Positions 9,201 to 17,191 of a stretch of 49,710 nt of DNA are shown here, piece after piece. Position numbers and translations under genes: made by a program. Each line of letters begins with the position of its first letter. The first letter of the stretch is position 1. Where the stretch lies: assembly GCF_004210735.1 (NCBI RefSeq), contig NZ_SDZL01000016.1:1-49710 (forward strand), written 5' to 3'. The notes beneath the pieces were generated by a model. It saw only the letters and a list, made by a program, of their open reading frames with translations. It was not told the DNA's origin and ran no database searches. This stretch comes from Brevundimonas sp. Lineage in GTDB: Bacteria > Pseudomonadota > Alphaproteobacteria > Caulobacterales > Caulobacteraceae.

Positions 9201-9556
9201 CGGCCGTCGCCATGTCGATCGGCGACGTCGACTATGACTCGCTTCAGGGCTTCATGGGCGTGCGCTTCGAGGGCGAGGTCCGGACCCGGGACTGGAGCAT
9301 TCGCCCCGCGCTGGGCCTGCGCGCCGTCACCGCCATCTCGGGCGATTCCGAAGGGGTCATGGCCGGCTTCGTGGCCGGCAGCGGCCCGTTCGCCGACTTT
9401 GCCGGCCCGACCCGCGACAAGGGCTGGGGTGAGGTGTCGGGCTCGGTGGTCATCGCCGGGCCGCGCGCCGACCTGACTCTGCAGGCGGCCTCGGTGTTCG
9501 AGCGTGACGATCTGGACTACCAGACCTATCGCGCCACGGTGTCGATGAAATTCTGA
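6203..9556 (+). CDS. Autotransporter with trypsin-like serine protease passenger
   Basis: About 1117 residues. I start at the ATG at 6203, preceded by GGGGG at good spacing, rather than the in-frame codon at 6161. A signal peptide covers about 1-36 (hydrophobic, ending AAQA). The passenger opens with an S1-type protease whose triad is visible: His89 in FAAHC, Asp159 in EADVAIGVLD and Ser282 in GDSGGAL. A Cys pair (GGVCTA and AAHC) matches the conserved disulfide beside the catalytic His. A middle part with GGAVIDRLLIGASG and LNVDGRF-type strands suggests a beta-helix stalk. The last 280 or so residues form an autotransporter beta-barrel, ending in VSMKF with the terminal Phe expected for barrel insertion. 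A strong terminator follows. Confidence 0.93.
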   Translation: MQRFHKLGRKAGWLSTASAASVLAAGLLAAGAAQAEVPNNSLNPNAPPTLADPDAVNGIGIVYADYGPLGGGVCTATLINPRTVIFAAHCVNDDAETNYGYGNGGTPLAVGFKGDARTGLINWLGSRSSSYIDQTYNIDRVFYDARSLDQPAGGFYEADVAIGVLDAPTRGVPTWAMLFSPLTGEEDLHVTIGGYGRSGTGTTGQSQGVDFRRRAGENMIGALASIDDVNLWLFGDGNQSGLGQNLYLVDFDDPAGTSPYDFNIFGNDVALPGEGLTAQGDSGGALILDRAFDIPVIAGVLSLGTRYFSAQPSASYGTTAGYQPLYLFWDYVVANNPYKYVTAKGGDGDWFDATHWTQMMDPNYKIIVDGQLQTGLPGTPAAGVGGQGGEWGAICFLDDCLDASELAEYNHENAPNAGTVPVSQSGSNRAIVGRDDLVVGLNDALGAAVAVPIGSTATPSAVVTAPGASAPFEYVAGGPGSTGFVPDNTAGSIADDIRPAYYDVTLTTAGRTRLNNGGAVIDRLLIGASGAVLDIGENGYLASLIDTTVTAGELNVDGRFDTFEMLLMGGLLSGRGVVDPTVLTSIMGSIAPGGVGQVGELTVIGDVVMTSGSRLFIDIAGSTSDRLTLVADPAQGTTGEISVGGLLGLNFVAAPTYGTTYTIITAPGGVYGGFDGMVDLPGVLTPTLQYTNNAVRVTLDAASFADFINPNSPSQAAIGGLLDRSRGASYAALSPIYTQVDLMEGAQLGAALESLAPYTALSAATLGASQTETFQAVVSDRLALRRDGSHTGLTLIGKGVQVAAMNDELAPIVAAAMAAAQDETSARPAWATGWREGVAAFLAAGGSQGEARSLRGVTPIGTDRDDQDAWYVTGGLERTVDALTVGGSLGYADGTSEYAASLGRTDTRQIQATAYATMRGSRGGFLGGYVGYGWLDVESERNVVLGGTTLRAEGETDGTVLSAGFEVGDEINTRQGIAIIPSFGLNAYKVSLDGYDETGSAVAMSIGDVDYDSLQGFMGVRFEGEVRTRDWSIRPALGLRAVTAISGDSEGVMAGFVAGSGPFADFAGPTRDKGWGEVSGSVVIAGPRADLTLQAASVFERDDLDYQTYRATVSMKF

Positions 9557-9581
9557 GGCCGCGCAGCCTCTGAAAGCGAAG

Positions 9582-9612
9582 GCCCCGGCGGAGCGATCCG
9601 CCGGGGCTTTTT
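9582..9612 (+). terminator. Intrinsic terminator after the autotransporter gene
   Basis: Perfect 11-bp stem GCCCCGGCGGA / TCCGCCGGGGC with tetraloop GCGA, followed by five T residues. It lies 25 nt after the autotransporter stop codon and before polA. Confidence 0.9.
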
Positions 9613-9664
9613 CGTGCGACATCCTGCGATGACGGATCGCGTTCGGCACCCTATGTTCGCGCCC

Positions 9665-12571
9665 ATGACCGACGCGACCGCCGCTGAACCGATCGACCGC
9701 CCCCTGACCCAGGACGGGCCGCCGCTGCGCCTGTGGATGATCGACGCCTCGGCCTATATTTTCCGGGCCTATCACGCCCTGCCGCCGCTGACGCGCAAGT
9801 CCGACGGCCTGCCGGTCGGGGCGGTCCAGGGCTATTGCAACATGTTGTGGAAGCTGATCCGCGACATGAAGGGCGAGGACGGGCCGACCCATCTGGTCGC
9901 CATCTTCGACCATTCGGAAAAGACGTTCCGCAACACCCTTTACCCGCAATACAAGGCCCACCGCCCGCCGCCGCCCGAGGACCTGATCCCCCAGTTCCCG
10001 CTGGTGCGCGAGGCGACGGCGGCGTTCGGCGTCCACTGTGTCGAACTGCCCGGCTATGAGGCCGATGACCTGATCGCCACCTATGCCTGCAAGGCGCGCG
10101 ACGCGGGCGGCGAGGCGGTCATCGTCAGCTCCGACAAGGACCTGATGCAGCTGATCGGCAACGGCGTCGTCATGTACGATCCGATGAAGGACCGGCGGCT
10201 GGAGGAAGAGGCCGTCTTTGAAAAGTTCGGCGTCACCCCGGACAAGGTGGTCGAGGTGCAGGCCCTGATCGGCGACAGCGTCGACAACGTCCCCGGCGCG
10301 CCCGGCATCGGCCCCAAGACGGCCGCCCAACTGATCCTGGAATACGGCGATCTGGACACGCTACTGGCGCGAGCGGGCGAGATCAAACAGCCCAAGCGGC
10401 GCGAGACCCTGATCGAGTTCGCCGACCAGATTCGCCTGTCCCGGGAGCTGGTGACCCTGACCTGCGACGCCCCGGCGCCCGAGGCGATCGACGACTTCAT
10501 CATCCGCGATCCGGACCCGGCGACCCTGTCGGAGTTTCTGGAGCGGATGGAGTTCCGCTCCCTGTCGCGCCGGGTCGGCGACGGCAAGGCCCCGCAGAAG
10601 GAAGGCTCGGCCTTCGCCCGCCAGCCGACCGCGCCGATCGCCAGCCCGCGCTATGCCCCGGCCGAGGTCGCGACGCCGGTCGAGGCGCACGATTTCGACC
10701 GCGACAGATACGAATGCATCCAGACGCTGGAGGACCTCGACCGCTGGATCGCCCGCGCGCGGGAAGTTGGGGTCATCGGTTTCGACACTGAGACGGACGC
10801 CCTGTCGGCCACCCACGCGGGCCTGTGCGGGGTCTCGATCGCAGTGGGGCCGAACGAGGCCTGCTATGTGCCGCTGACTCACGATCACGAACCGACGGGG
10901 GATGGCGGTCTGGATTTCGGTCTGGACCTGAACGGCGGCGCGGCGCGCGAGCCGCTGACCCAGATCCACAAGCCCACGGCGCTGGAGCGTCTGAAGACCC
11001 TGCTGGAGGATACGTCTGTTCTGAAGGTCGGCCAGAACATCAAATACGACCTCGCCGTCATGGCCCGGCGCGGCGTCCGCGTGGCGCCGATCGAGGACAC
11101 GATGCTGATCAGCTACGTCCTTGAAGGCGGGATGCACGGCCACGGCATGGACGAGCTGGCGCGCCTGCACCTGGGCCACGAGCCGATCCCGTTCAAGACG
11201 GTGGCTGGGACCGGCAAGAGCCAGAAGAGCTTCAAGCACGTCGAGCTGCAGCCGGCCACCTGCTACGCCGCCGAGGACGCGGACGTGACGCTGCGCCTGT
11301 ATCATATCCTCAAGCCGCGACTGGCGGCCGAGGGCCTGTCCACCGTCTATGAGACGCTGGAGCGGGGCATGCCGCCGGTGCTGGCGGACATGGAGCGGGC
11401 GGGCATTCGTGTCGATCCGGACCGGTTGCGGTCGCTGTCCAGCACCTTCGGCAAGCGGATGGCCGAGCTGGAGGAACAGGCGCACAAGCTGGCGGGCCGC
11501 CCCTTCAACGTCGGCAGCCCGCGCCAGATTGGCGAGATCCTGTTCGGCGAGATGAACCTGCCCGGCGGCAGGAAGACGGCGTCCGGCCAATGGGGCACCG
11601 AGGCCAGCGTGCTGGAAGACCTGGCCCTGACCCACGACCTGCCGCGCGCCATTCTGGAGTGGCGCCAGCTGTCCAAGCTGAAGGGCACCTATACGGACGC
11701 CCTGATCGCGGCGATGGACGAGAGCACCAACCGGGTCCACACCAGCTATCAGCTGGCGGCGGCGACGACGGGCCGGCTGGCGTCCAGCGATCCCAACCTG
11801 CAGAACATCCCGATCCGCACCGAGACCGGGCGCCAGATCCGTCAGGCCTTCATCGCTCGCCCCGGCCATGTGCTGATCAGCGCCGACTACAGCCAGATCG
11901 AGCTGCGGTTGTTGGCCCATATCGGGGACATCGCCGAGCTGAAGCGCGCCTTCAAGGCCGGGCACGACATCCACGCGGCCACGGCGTCCGAAATGTTCGG
12001 CGTGCCGATTGAACAGATGGACGCCGAGACCCGCCGCCGGGCCAAGGCGATCAATTTCGGCATCGTCTACGGCATTTCCGCCTTCGGCCTGGCCAATCAG
12101 CTGGGCATCGATCAGGGCGAGGCCGGGGCCTATATCAAGACCTATTTCGAACGCTTCCCCGGCATCCGCGACTACATGGACCGGACCAAGGCCGAGGTGC
12201 GACAGGCGGGCTATGTCTCGACCATCTTCGGGCGACGCATCCATATTCCCGCGATCCACTCCAAGTCGGGCGCCGAGCGTCAGTTCGGCGAGCGGGCGGC
12301 CATCAACGCCCCGATCCAGGGCGCCGCCGCCGACATCATCCGCCGCGCCATGATGCGGATGCCGGGTGCGTTGAAGGACGCCGGGCTTGAGACCACCATG
12401 CTGCTGCAGGTCCACGACGAACTGATTTTCGAGGCGCCGGAGACCGAGGCCGAGGCCGCCATCACGGTGGTCAAACGTGTCATGGAAGAAGCCCCCGAAC
12501 CTTTCGTGGCCCTGACCGCTCCGCTGGTCGTGGACGCCCGCGCGGCGAAGAACTGGGATGAGGCGCACTGA
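9665..12571 (+). CDS. polA: DNA polymerase I
   Basis: Three-domain repair and lagging-strand polymerase, about 968 residues from the ATG at 9665. In-frame starts upstream (9614 GTG, 9629, 9653) run into the preceding terminator or lack conserved sequence, so the exact start is uncertain. The 5'-3' exonuclease domain opens with LWMIDASAYIFRAYHA and includes YEADDLIATYA and VSSDKDLMQLI. The 3'-5' proofreading domain keeps its acidic pair in GFDTETDALS (Asp374, Glu376), so proofreading looks intact. The polymerase domain shows motif A DYSQIELRLLAH (Asp741), motif B RRAKAINFGIVYGIS and motif C LLQVHDELIFE (Asp918). The stop overlaps the next start as TGATG. Confidence 0.97.
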   Translation: MTDATAAEPIDRPLTQDGPPLRLWMIDASAYIFRAYHALPPLTRKSDGLPVGAVQGYCNMLWKLIRDMKGEDGPTHLVAIFDHSEKTFRNTLYPQYKAHRPPPPEDLIPQFPLVREATAAFGVHCVELPGYEADDLIATYACKARDAGGEAVIVSSDKDLMQLIGNGVVMYDPMKDRRLEEEAVFEKFGVTPDKVVEVQALIGDSVDNVPGAPGIGPKTAAQLILEYGDLDTLLARAGEIKQPKRRETLIEFADQIRLSRELVTLTCDAPAPEAIDDFIIRDPDPATLSEFLERMEFRSLSRRVGDGKAPQKEGSAFARQPTAPIASPRYAPAEVATPVEAHDFDRDRYECIQTLEDLDRWIARAREVGVIGFDTETDALSATHAGLCGVSIAVGPNEACYVPLTHDHEPTGDGGLDFGLDLNGGAAREPLTQIHKPTALERLKTLLEDTSVLKVGQNIKYDLAVMARRGVRVAPIEDTMLISYVLEGGMHGHGMDELARLHLGHEPIPFKTVAGTGKSQKSFKHVELQPATCYAAEDADVTLRLYHILKPRLAAEGLSTVYETLERGMPPVLADMERAGIRVDPDRLRSLSSTFGKRMAELEEQAHKLAGRPFNVGSPRQIGEILFGEMNLPGGRKTASGQWGTEASVLEDLALTHDLPRAILEWRQLSKLKGTYTDALIAAMDESTNRVHTSYQLAAATTGRLASSDPNLQNIPIRTETGRQIRQAFIARPGHVLISADYSQIELRLLAHIGDIAELKRAFKAGHDIHAATASEMFGVPIEQMDAETRRRAKAINFGIVYGISAFGLANQLGIDQGEAGAYIKTYFERFPGIRDYMDRTKAEVRQAGYVSTIFGRRIHIPAIHSKSGAERQFGERAAINAPIQGAAADIIRRAMMRMPGALKDAGLETTMLLQVHDELIFEAPETEAEAAITVVKRVMEEAPEPFVALTAPLVVDARAAKNWDEAH

Positions 12572-12888
12572 TGGAGACCCCGATGATCGACCCCGACATC
12601 CACGACAACGCCGAGGCGCGTCGCTACGAGCTGACCGTCGACGGTCAGACGGCGGTGGTGATCTACAACCCGGTCGAGGGCGGACTGCTGATCACCGAGA
12701 CCATCGTGCCGATCCCGCTGGAAGGACAGGGGATCGCCAGTCGGATGGCGAAACATGTGTTGGCGGATATTCGCCGGCGCGGGCTGGTGATCCTGCCGAC
12801 CTGTCCGTTCTTCGCCGGCTATCTGAAGAAGCATCCCGAGCACGCCGACATCGTGCATTCGGGCTATCGGACGGTGCTGGGTCTCTGA
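12571..12888 (+). CDS. Small GNAT-type N-acetyltransferase (YidJ/Gcn5-like)
   Basis: A 105-residue protein of the short acetyltransferase family with motifs YELTVDGQTAVVIYN, VPIPLEGQGIASRMAKHVL (acetyl-CoA-binding loop, Q-G-x-A type) and LPTCPFFAGYLKKHPEH. Members of this family are compact, and the length here is normal. The physiological substrate is unknown. Its ATG at 12571 overlaps the polA stop by one base; a second in-frame ATG exists at 12583. The coupling suggests joint expression with polA, although a functional link is not implied. Confidence 0.9.
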   Translation: METPMIDPDIHDNAEARRYELTVDGQTAVVIYNPVEGGLLITETIVPIPLEGQGIASRMAKHVLADIRRRGLVILPTCPFFAGYLKKHPEHADIVHSGYRTVLGL

Positions 12889-12925
12889 CCTCGCCGTGCG
12901 TCGCCGGGCCTGCTAGGGCGGGGCG

Positions 12926-14113
12926 ATGAAGAGCGAACCCCTCGATGTCCTGATCGTCGGCGCCGGCGCGGCCGGGATGATGTGCGCTATCGAGGCGGGC
13001 AAGCGCGGCCGCCGGGTGCGCGTGATCGACCATGCGCGGGCGCCGGGCGAGAAGATTCGCATCTCGGGCGGAGGGCGCTGCAACTTCACCAATCTGGGGA
13101 CCGGCGCGGCCAATTTCCTGGGCGAGAATCCGCGCTTCGCCACCTCGGCGCTGAAACGATTCACCCAGCATGACTTCGTGAAGATGGTGCAGCGGCACGG
13201 CATCGCCTTCCACGAGAAGACGCTGGGCCAGCTGTTCTGTGACGACAGCGCCAAACAGATCATCCGTATGCTGACGGACGAGATGCGGGCGGCGGGTGCG
13301 GTCCTGTCGCTGGACGTCGGCGTGGATCGAATCGAGCGCACGGGCGAGGGGTTTGAGATCGCCCTGAGCGACGGGTCGCGGGTGCGAGCCACCTCGCTGG
13401 TGGTGGCGACGGGCGGCAAGTCGATCCCCAAGATGGGCGCGACCGGCTGGGGCTATGATGTTGCGCGCCAATTCGATTTGCGGGTGACCGAGACGCGGCC
13501 GGGGCTGGTTCCCCTGACTTTCGAGCCGGGACTTCTGGAGCAGCTGAAACCGCTGGCGGGCGTGTCGGTCGAGGCGGTGGTCAAACACGGCAAGACGACG
13601 TTTGCCGAGGGCCTGCTGTTCACCCACCGCGGCCTGTCGGGGCCTTCGATCCTGCAGATTAGTTCTTACTGGCACGAGGGCGAGGCGATCACCGTATCGC
13701 TGGCGCCGGATCAGGACGTGGCGGCGCGGTTGCTGGCCGCAAAGATCGAAAACGGCAAACAGGCGGTGCATACGGCGTTGGGCCATATCGTGCCGCGCCG
13801 TCTGGCCGAGGTTGTGGTCGCGCGCGAGGGTGTGGCGGGCAAGCTGGCCGAGGTCGGGGACAAGCGGCTGCGGGCGCTGGATGCGGCGATCAATCAGTGG
13901 ACGGTCAAGCCGGTCGGATCCGAGGGTTATCGCACAGCCGAGGTGACGCTGGGCGGGGTCGACACCCAGGCGCTGGATCAGCAGACGATGCAGGCGAAGA
14001 GCGTTCCCGGCCTGTATTTCATCGGCGAAGTGGTCGATGTGACCGGCTGGCTGGGCGGCTATAATTTCCAGTGGGCCTGGTCTTCCGGCTGGGCGGCGGG
14101 TCAGAGCTGCTGA
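12926..14113 (+). CDS. NAD(P)/FAD-dependent oxidoreductase, HI0933/YhiN family
   Basis: A 395-residue flavoprotein. The N-terminal dinucleotide fold is VLIVGAGAAGMMCAIEAGKRG, followed by the family signature ISGGGRCNFTN. Other blocks are VVATGGKSIPKMGATGWGYD, LLFTHRGLSGPSILQIS and the C-terminal PGLYFIGEVVDVTGWLGGYN, followed by WAWSSG for FAD binding. The substrate of most HI0933-family enzymes is undefined. It follows the acetyltransferase gene by 37 nt on the same strand. The start at 12926 is the natural one because the beta-alpha-beta fold begins a few residues later. Confidence 0.94.
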   Translation: MKSEPLDVLIVGAGAAGMMCAIEAGKRGRRVRVIDHARAPGEKIRISGGGRCNFTNLGTGAANFLGENPRFATSALKRFTQHDFVKMVQRHGIAFHEKTLGQLFCDDSAKQIIRMLTDEMRAAGAVLSLDVGVDRIERTGEGFEIALSDGSRVRATSLVVATGGKSIPKMGATGWGYDVARQFDLRVTETRPGLVPLTFEPGLLEQLKPLAGVSVEAVVKHGKTTFAEGLLFTHRGLSGPSILQISSYWHEGEAITVSLAPDQDVAARLLAAKIENGKQAVHTALGHIVPRRLAEVVVAREGVAGKLAEVGDKRLRALDAAINQWTVKPVGSEGYRTAEVTLGGVDTQALDQQTMQAKSVPGLYFIGEVVDVTGWLGGYNFQWAWSSGWAAGQSC

Positions 14114-14245
14114 TCCCTGCGGCGTCGGCGCCCGTTGTGGTCACGCGGGCCGCCTCCTAGATTTCAGACGCGGGACCGGGCCCCTCTGGCGCGACCTTTC
14201 GGACGCGTGATGTCGGACCGCATCGAAACAGGACAGAGGACCGAC

Positions 14246-14590
14246 ATGCCCCTTTTGATGTGCCCCAACGACAATGCGCCCATGCAGACGCTGGATCGCA
14301 ACGGCGTCCAGTTCGACATGTGCCCGACCTGCCGGGGCGTCTGGCTGGATCGCGGCGAGTTGGAGAAGCTGATGGCGACCGCGACCGAGGAAGGCCGCGC
14401 GTCGGCGCCCGCCGTCGCCCCCGTGGCCGCGCCGCCGGTCCAGCCCTATCCCCCCCAACAGGCCCCGCAGCAACCGTGGGGGGGGCAGGGTTACAAGGAC
14501 GAGCGGCGATACAAGGACGAGCGCTATCGCGACGATGACTATCGCTATCGCAAAAAGAAGCGCGACAGCATCTTCGACATCTTTGACTAG
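14246..14590 (+). CDS. Small zinc-ribbon protein (zf-TFIIB type)
   Basis: A 114-residue protein starting MPLLMCPND, with ribosome binding sequence CAGAGGA upstream; the longer in-frame extension has no conserved sequence. The N-terminal part carries the zf-TFIIB pattern with Cys6 and the pair Cys26/Cys29 in DMCPTCRGVWLDRGELEKL. The usual second Cys of the first knuckle is replaced by Asp9 (CPND), so only three canonical ligands remain. The middle is a proline/glutamine-rich linker; the C-terminus is highly charged (YKDERRYKDERY) and ends in RDSIFDIFD. Function unknown. Its stop codon shares bases with the stop codon of the convergent gene. Confidence 0.85.
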   Translation: MPLLMCPNDNAPMQTLDRNGVQFDMCPTCRGVWLDRGELEKLMATATEEGRASAPAVAPVAAPPVQPYPPQQAPQQPWGGQGYKDERRYKDERYRDDDYRYRKKKRDSIFDIFD

Positions 14591-16302
14591 GCTGCGGCCA
14601 GCCCGGCCGCCTGCATCAGGGTCTTGAGCGCCCCCAGCGCTTGGGGCGTCTGGCCCAGGGCGGCGCGGGTGTCCGGCACGCGTAGCAGGCGAACTGCCTC
14701 GGCCTTGGCCCGGTCGGCGGCCGGCCCCAGCGGGGCCGTCTCGCCCGCCGCCAGACGCAGAAGGGCACTGAGTTTCTGCGGAGCCGGGGCTGGTGACCGG
14801 GCCAGCTGGGCGGTGATGCGGCCCTCGGCTTCGACCACGCCACCGACCACGCCGATGGCGGCGGCGATCTGGCTCTCGTCGGTTTCGGACAATCCGGCGA
14901 CCCGGGTCGATCGCTGCAGGGCGGCGAGTGTCAGCAGCTTCTGCGCGGCGCTAAGGGATGACTGACGCAGTTCGCTTTCGAAGCGCAGGGAGCTGACGCA
15001 GGCCAGCATCCAGCGGGCGGCCGATCGCTTGCTGGCGCTGCCCGTGACGTTCTCGCACAGGCGGCTGAGCGCCTCGGCCTCGGCCAGGACGGTCTGGCAG
15101 TCCCGCACATAGGCGCCGACGAAATCGGCGGTGACCAGACTTTTGGAGCGTTCGATGAAGGCGTTCTGGACCTCGTCCAGCGTCAGCAGGCGGCCGGCGG
15201 CGGCGGTCAGGCTGGTGGCCAGGGTGCGCAGGATGTCGATTTCGCCCCCGGCGTCGGTCGGACGCAGGCGACACGGGCTCATCAGTTCGCGCAGCACCAT
15301 CCGCGCCAGGGCGGCCGCCAGCAGCGGAAATTCGCCGGCCTGGAGTCGCTGGCCCAGCCGTTCGGCAGGGCCGTCAACGACCGGAATCTGGATCGCCAGC
15401 CGGGCATCGTGAGCGATCAGGGCCGCGATCTCGCGCGGGGCGGCCATGCGGACCACGGCCGCCAGACTGCCGCCCTGGTCCAGCGAGGGGCCCAGCACCT
15501 GGGCCAGGTTAGTGCGCGAGGCGAAGATTTCGCTGAGCAGCTGTTCGGCCGCGACCAGCACAAGAGCGCGGGGCGGTCCCTCGGCCGGGGCGCGGTCCAG
15601 CAGGTTCATCAGCGTCTCGACACGCGCCCGGGCGCCGCGCACCCCCTTCAGCGCCTGGCTGATGGCAGCGCCGATGATGAAGGCGCGATCGGCCGAGCCG
15701 GACAGCTTCTGGGCCACCTCGGCCAGTGATTTTTCGGCCAGATCAGGGATCTTTCCCCGACGACCCATGGCCAGCACCCGTTCGATCGCCTGTTCCGACA
15801 GCTTCTGGTAATGGCGGATCAGTTCGTGCACCGGCTGGCCGGTCGCCTGACTTTCGGGCACGGCCACCTTCTGGATCGCGTGTTGCAGTTCGACGCCTGA
15901 CGCTTCCAGAATTTCGGCCAGATCGGGTCGGTGCAACAGTTCGAAGGCCGTGACGCCCTGACGCGCCAGCCAGTCCTCCAGCGCCCGGGCGATCAGTTCA
16001 CGGGCGTGGGGGGCATAAAAGTCGTGGGGACCGGCGCAGGTGGGGCCACGGCTTTCCTCGGACACCAGCCGCTTGCGCTGGACCTCGGGCGCGCCCCGGG
16101 TCAGCACGGTGACGCTGGCGAATTCCATGGTGTCGGGGTCCAGCGTCTCCTTGGTGACGCGGACGGCGGCGGCGCGGTCGTCCGCCAGCAGGTCCTCGGC
16201 CGTCTCGATCGCGTGCTTGCGGTCCTCGGTCGCCATCAGCAACGACCACGGAGCGGGCGCCGTCTTGCGGATATAGACTTCGTAGTGGACGACGCCGGCC
16301 AT
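14587..16302 (-). CDS. Unrecognised 571-residue alpha-helical protein
   Basis: I do not recognise this protein. It begins MAGVVHYEVYIRKTAPAPWSLLMATEDRKHAIETAEDLL-like sequence (first 70 residues probably a small alpha/beta domain), with a second part from about residue 90 (HDFYAPHARELIARALEDWL) that is helix-rich to the end. There is no signal peptide and no membrane segment, so it is probably cytosolic. No catalytic motif stands out. It is divergent from chvI (the starts are 182 nt apart), so the two promoters share that gap. The stop codon overlaps the zf-TFIIB gene's stop in the tetranucleotide CTAG. A role linked to ChvI signalling would be speculation from position. Confidence 0.85.
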   Translation of the reverse strand: MAGVVHYEVYIRKTAPAPWSLLMATEDRKHAIETAEDLLADDRAAAVRVTKETLDPDTMEFASVTVLTRGAPEVQRKRLVSEESRGPTCAGPHDFYAPHARELIARALEDWLARQGVTAFELLHRPDLAEILEASGVELQHAIQKVAVPESQATGQPVHELIRHYQKLSEQAIERVLAMGRRGKIPDLAEKSLAEVAQKLSGSADRAFIIGAAISQALKGVRGARARVETLMNLLDRAPAEGPPRALVLVAAEQLLSEIFASRTNLAQVLGPSLDQGGSLAAVVRMAAPREIAALIAHDARLAIQIPVVDGPAERLGQRLQAGEFPLLAAALARMVLRELMSPCRLRPTDAGGEIDILRTLATSLTAAAGRLLTLDEVQNAFIERSKSLVTADFVGAYVRDCQTVLAEAEALSRLCENVTGSASKRSAARWMLACVSSLRFESELRQSSLSAAQKLLTLAALQRSTRVAGLSETDESQIAAAIGVVGGVVEAEGRITAQLARSPAPAPQKLSALLRLAAGETAPLGPAADRAKAEAVRLLRVPDTRAALGQTPQALGALKTLMQAAGLAAA

Positions 16303-16483
16303 TGAGCGCTCACGCAGATACTGGGCGGCGACCCTGACTCATCGAGATTAAGGCGACGTTGCGCTCCACGGGTTGGCGACCCATCTGGAAAAGCCCTAAT
16401 GTCACCGCGATCCCGTAGAACGGTTACGCTTGCCGCGCGTTGATGAGGCAGCGCGCCGCACGGATCGCATTGAGGAGAAGCCC

Positions 16484-17191
16484 TTGGCCAATATCACCCT
16501 GGTCGATGACGACGAAAACATCGTCGCCTCCGTCTCGCTGGCGCTGGAAAGTCATGGCCACAAGGTCACCGCCTATCACGACGGCGCCGCGGGCCTGGAA
16601 GCGCTGGAAGCCAGCCCGCCCGACCTGGCGATCCTGGACGTGAAGATGCCCCGCATGGACGGCATGGAGGTGCTGCGTCGTCTGCGCCAGACCAGCCAGC
16701 TGCCGGTCATCATGCTGACGTCCAAGGACGAGGAGATCGACGAGATCCTGGGCTTCAACCTGGGCGCTGACGATTATATCCACAAGCCGTTCAGCCAGCG
16801 TCTGCTGATCGAGCGGGTCAAGGCGCTGCTGCGCCGGACCGGCGTCGAGGGTGTCGAGCCCGACACTGCGAGCGGCGAGAACGCGGGCAAGGCGATCAAG
16901 CGCGGCAAGCTGTCGATGGATCCGGCGCGTCACGAAAGCACCTGGGACGGCAAGCCGGTGAAGCTGACGGTCACCGAATTCCTGCTGCTTCAGGCGCTAG
17001 CCCAGCGGCCCGGCTTCGTGAAGAGCCGGGACAATCTGATGGACGCCGCCTACGACGACCAGGTCTATGTCGATGACCGCACCATCGACAGCCACGTCAA
17101 GCGGATGCGAAAGAAGTTCCGGGTGGTCGATCCCGAGTTCGACGCGATCGAGACCCTGTATGGCGTCGGATACCGCTACCGCGAAAGCTGA
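16484..17191 (+). CDS. chvI: Response regulator ChvI (TTG start)
   Basis: OmpR-type transcription factor of the ChvG-ChvI envelope/acid stress system of alphaproteobacteria, 235 residues. The receiver domain begins [21 protein letters not shown] with acidic pocket Asp8-10, phosphoacceptor Asp52 in [12 protein letters not shown] and the Lys in YIHKPFSQ. The winged-helix DNA-binding domain covers about residues 135-235 ([33 protein letters not shown]). I choose the TTG at 16484 because GAGGAG stands 6 nt upstream and the protein then begins as ChvI homologues do; a longer TTG-initiated form from 16430 is less likely. The sensor gene chvG starts 32 nt before this gene ends. Confidence 0.93.
   Translation: MANITLVDDDENIVASVSLALESHGHKVTAYHDGAAGLEALEASPPDLAILDVKMPRMDGMEVLRRLRQTSQLPVIMLTSKDEEIDEILGFNLGADDYIHKPFSQRLLIERVKALLRRTGVEGVEPDTASGENAGKAIKRGKLSMDPARHESTWDGKPVKLTVTEFLLLQALAQRPGFVKSRDNLMDAAYDDQVYVDDRTIDSHVKRMRKKFRVVDPEFDAIETLYGVGYRYRES

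Noticed and set aside
7580..10330. 916-codon minus-strand frame opposite the autotransporter and polA start
   Set aside because: It spans a strong plus-strand terminator and two real genes, and shows only GC-driven composition.
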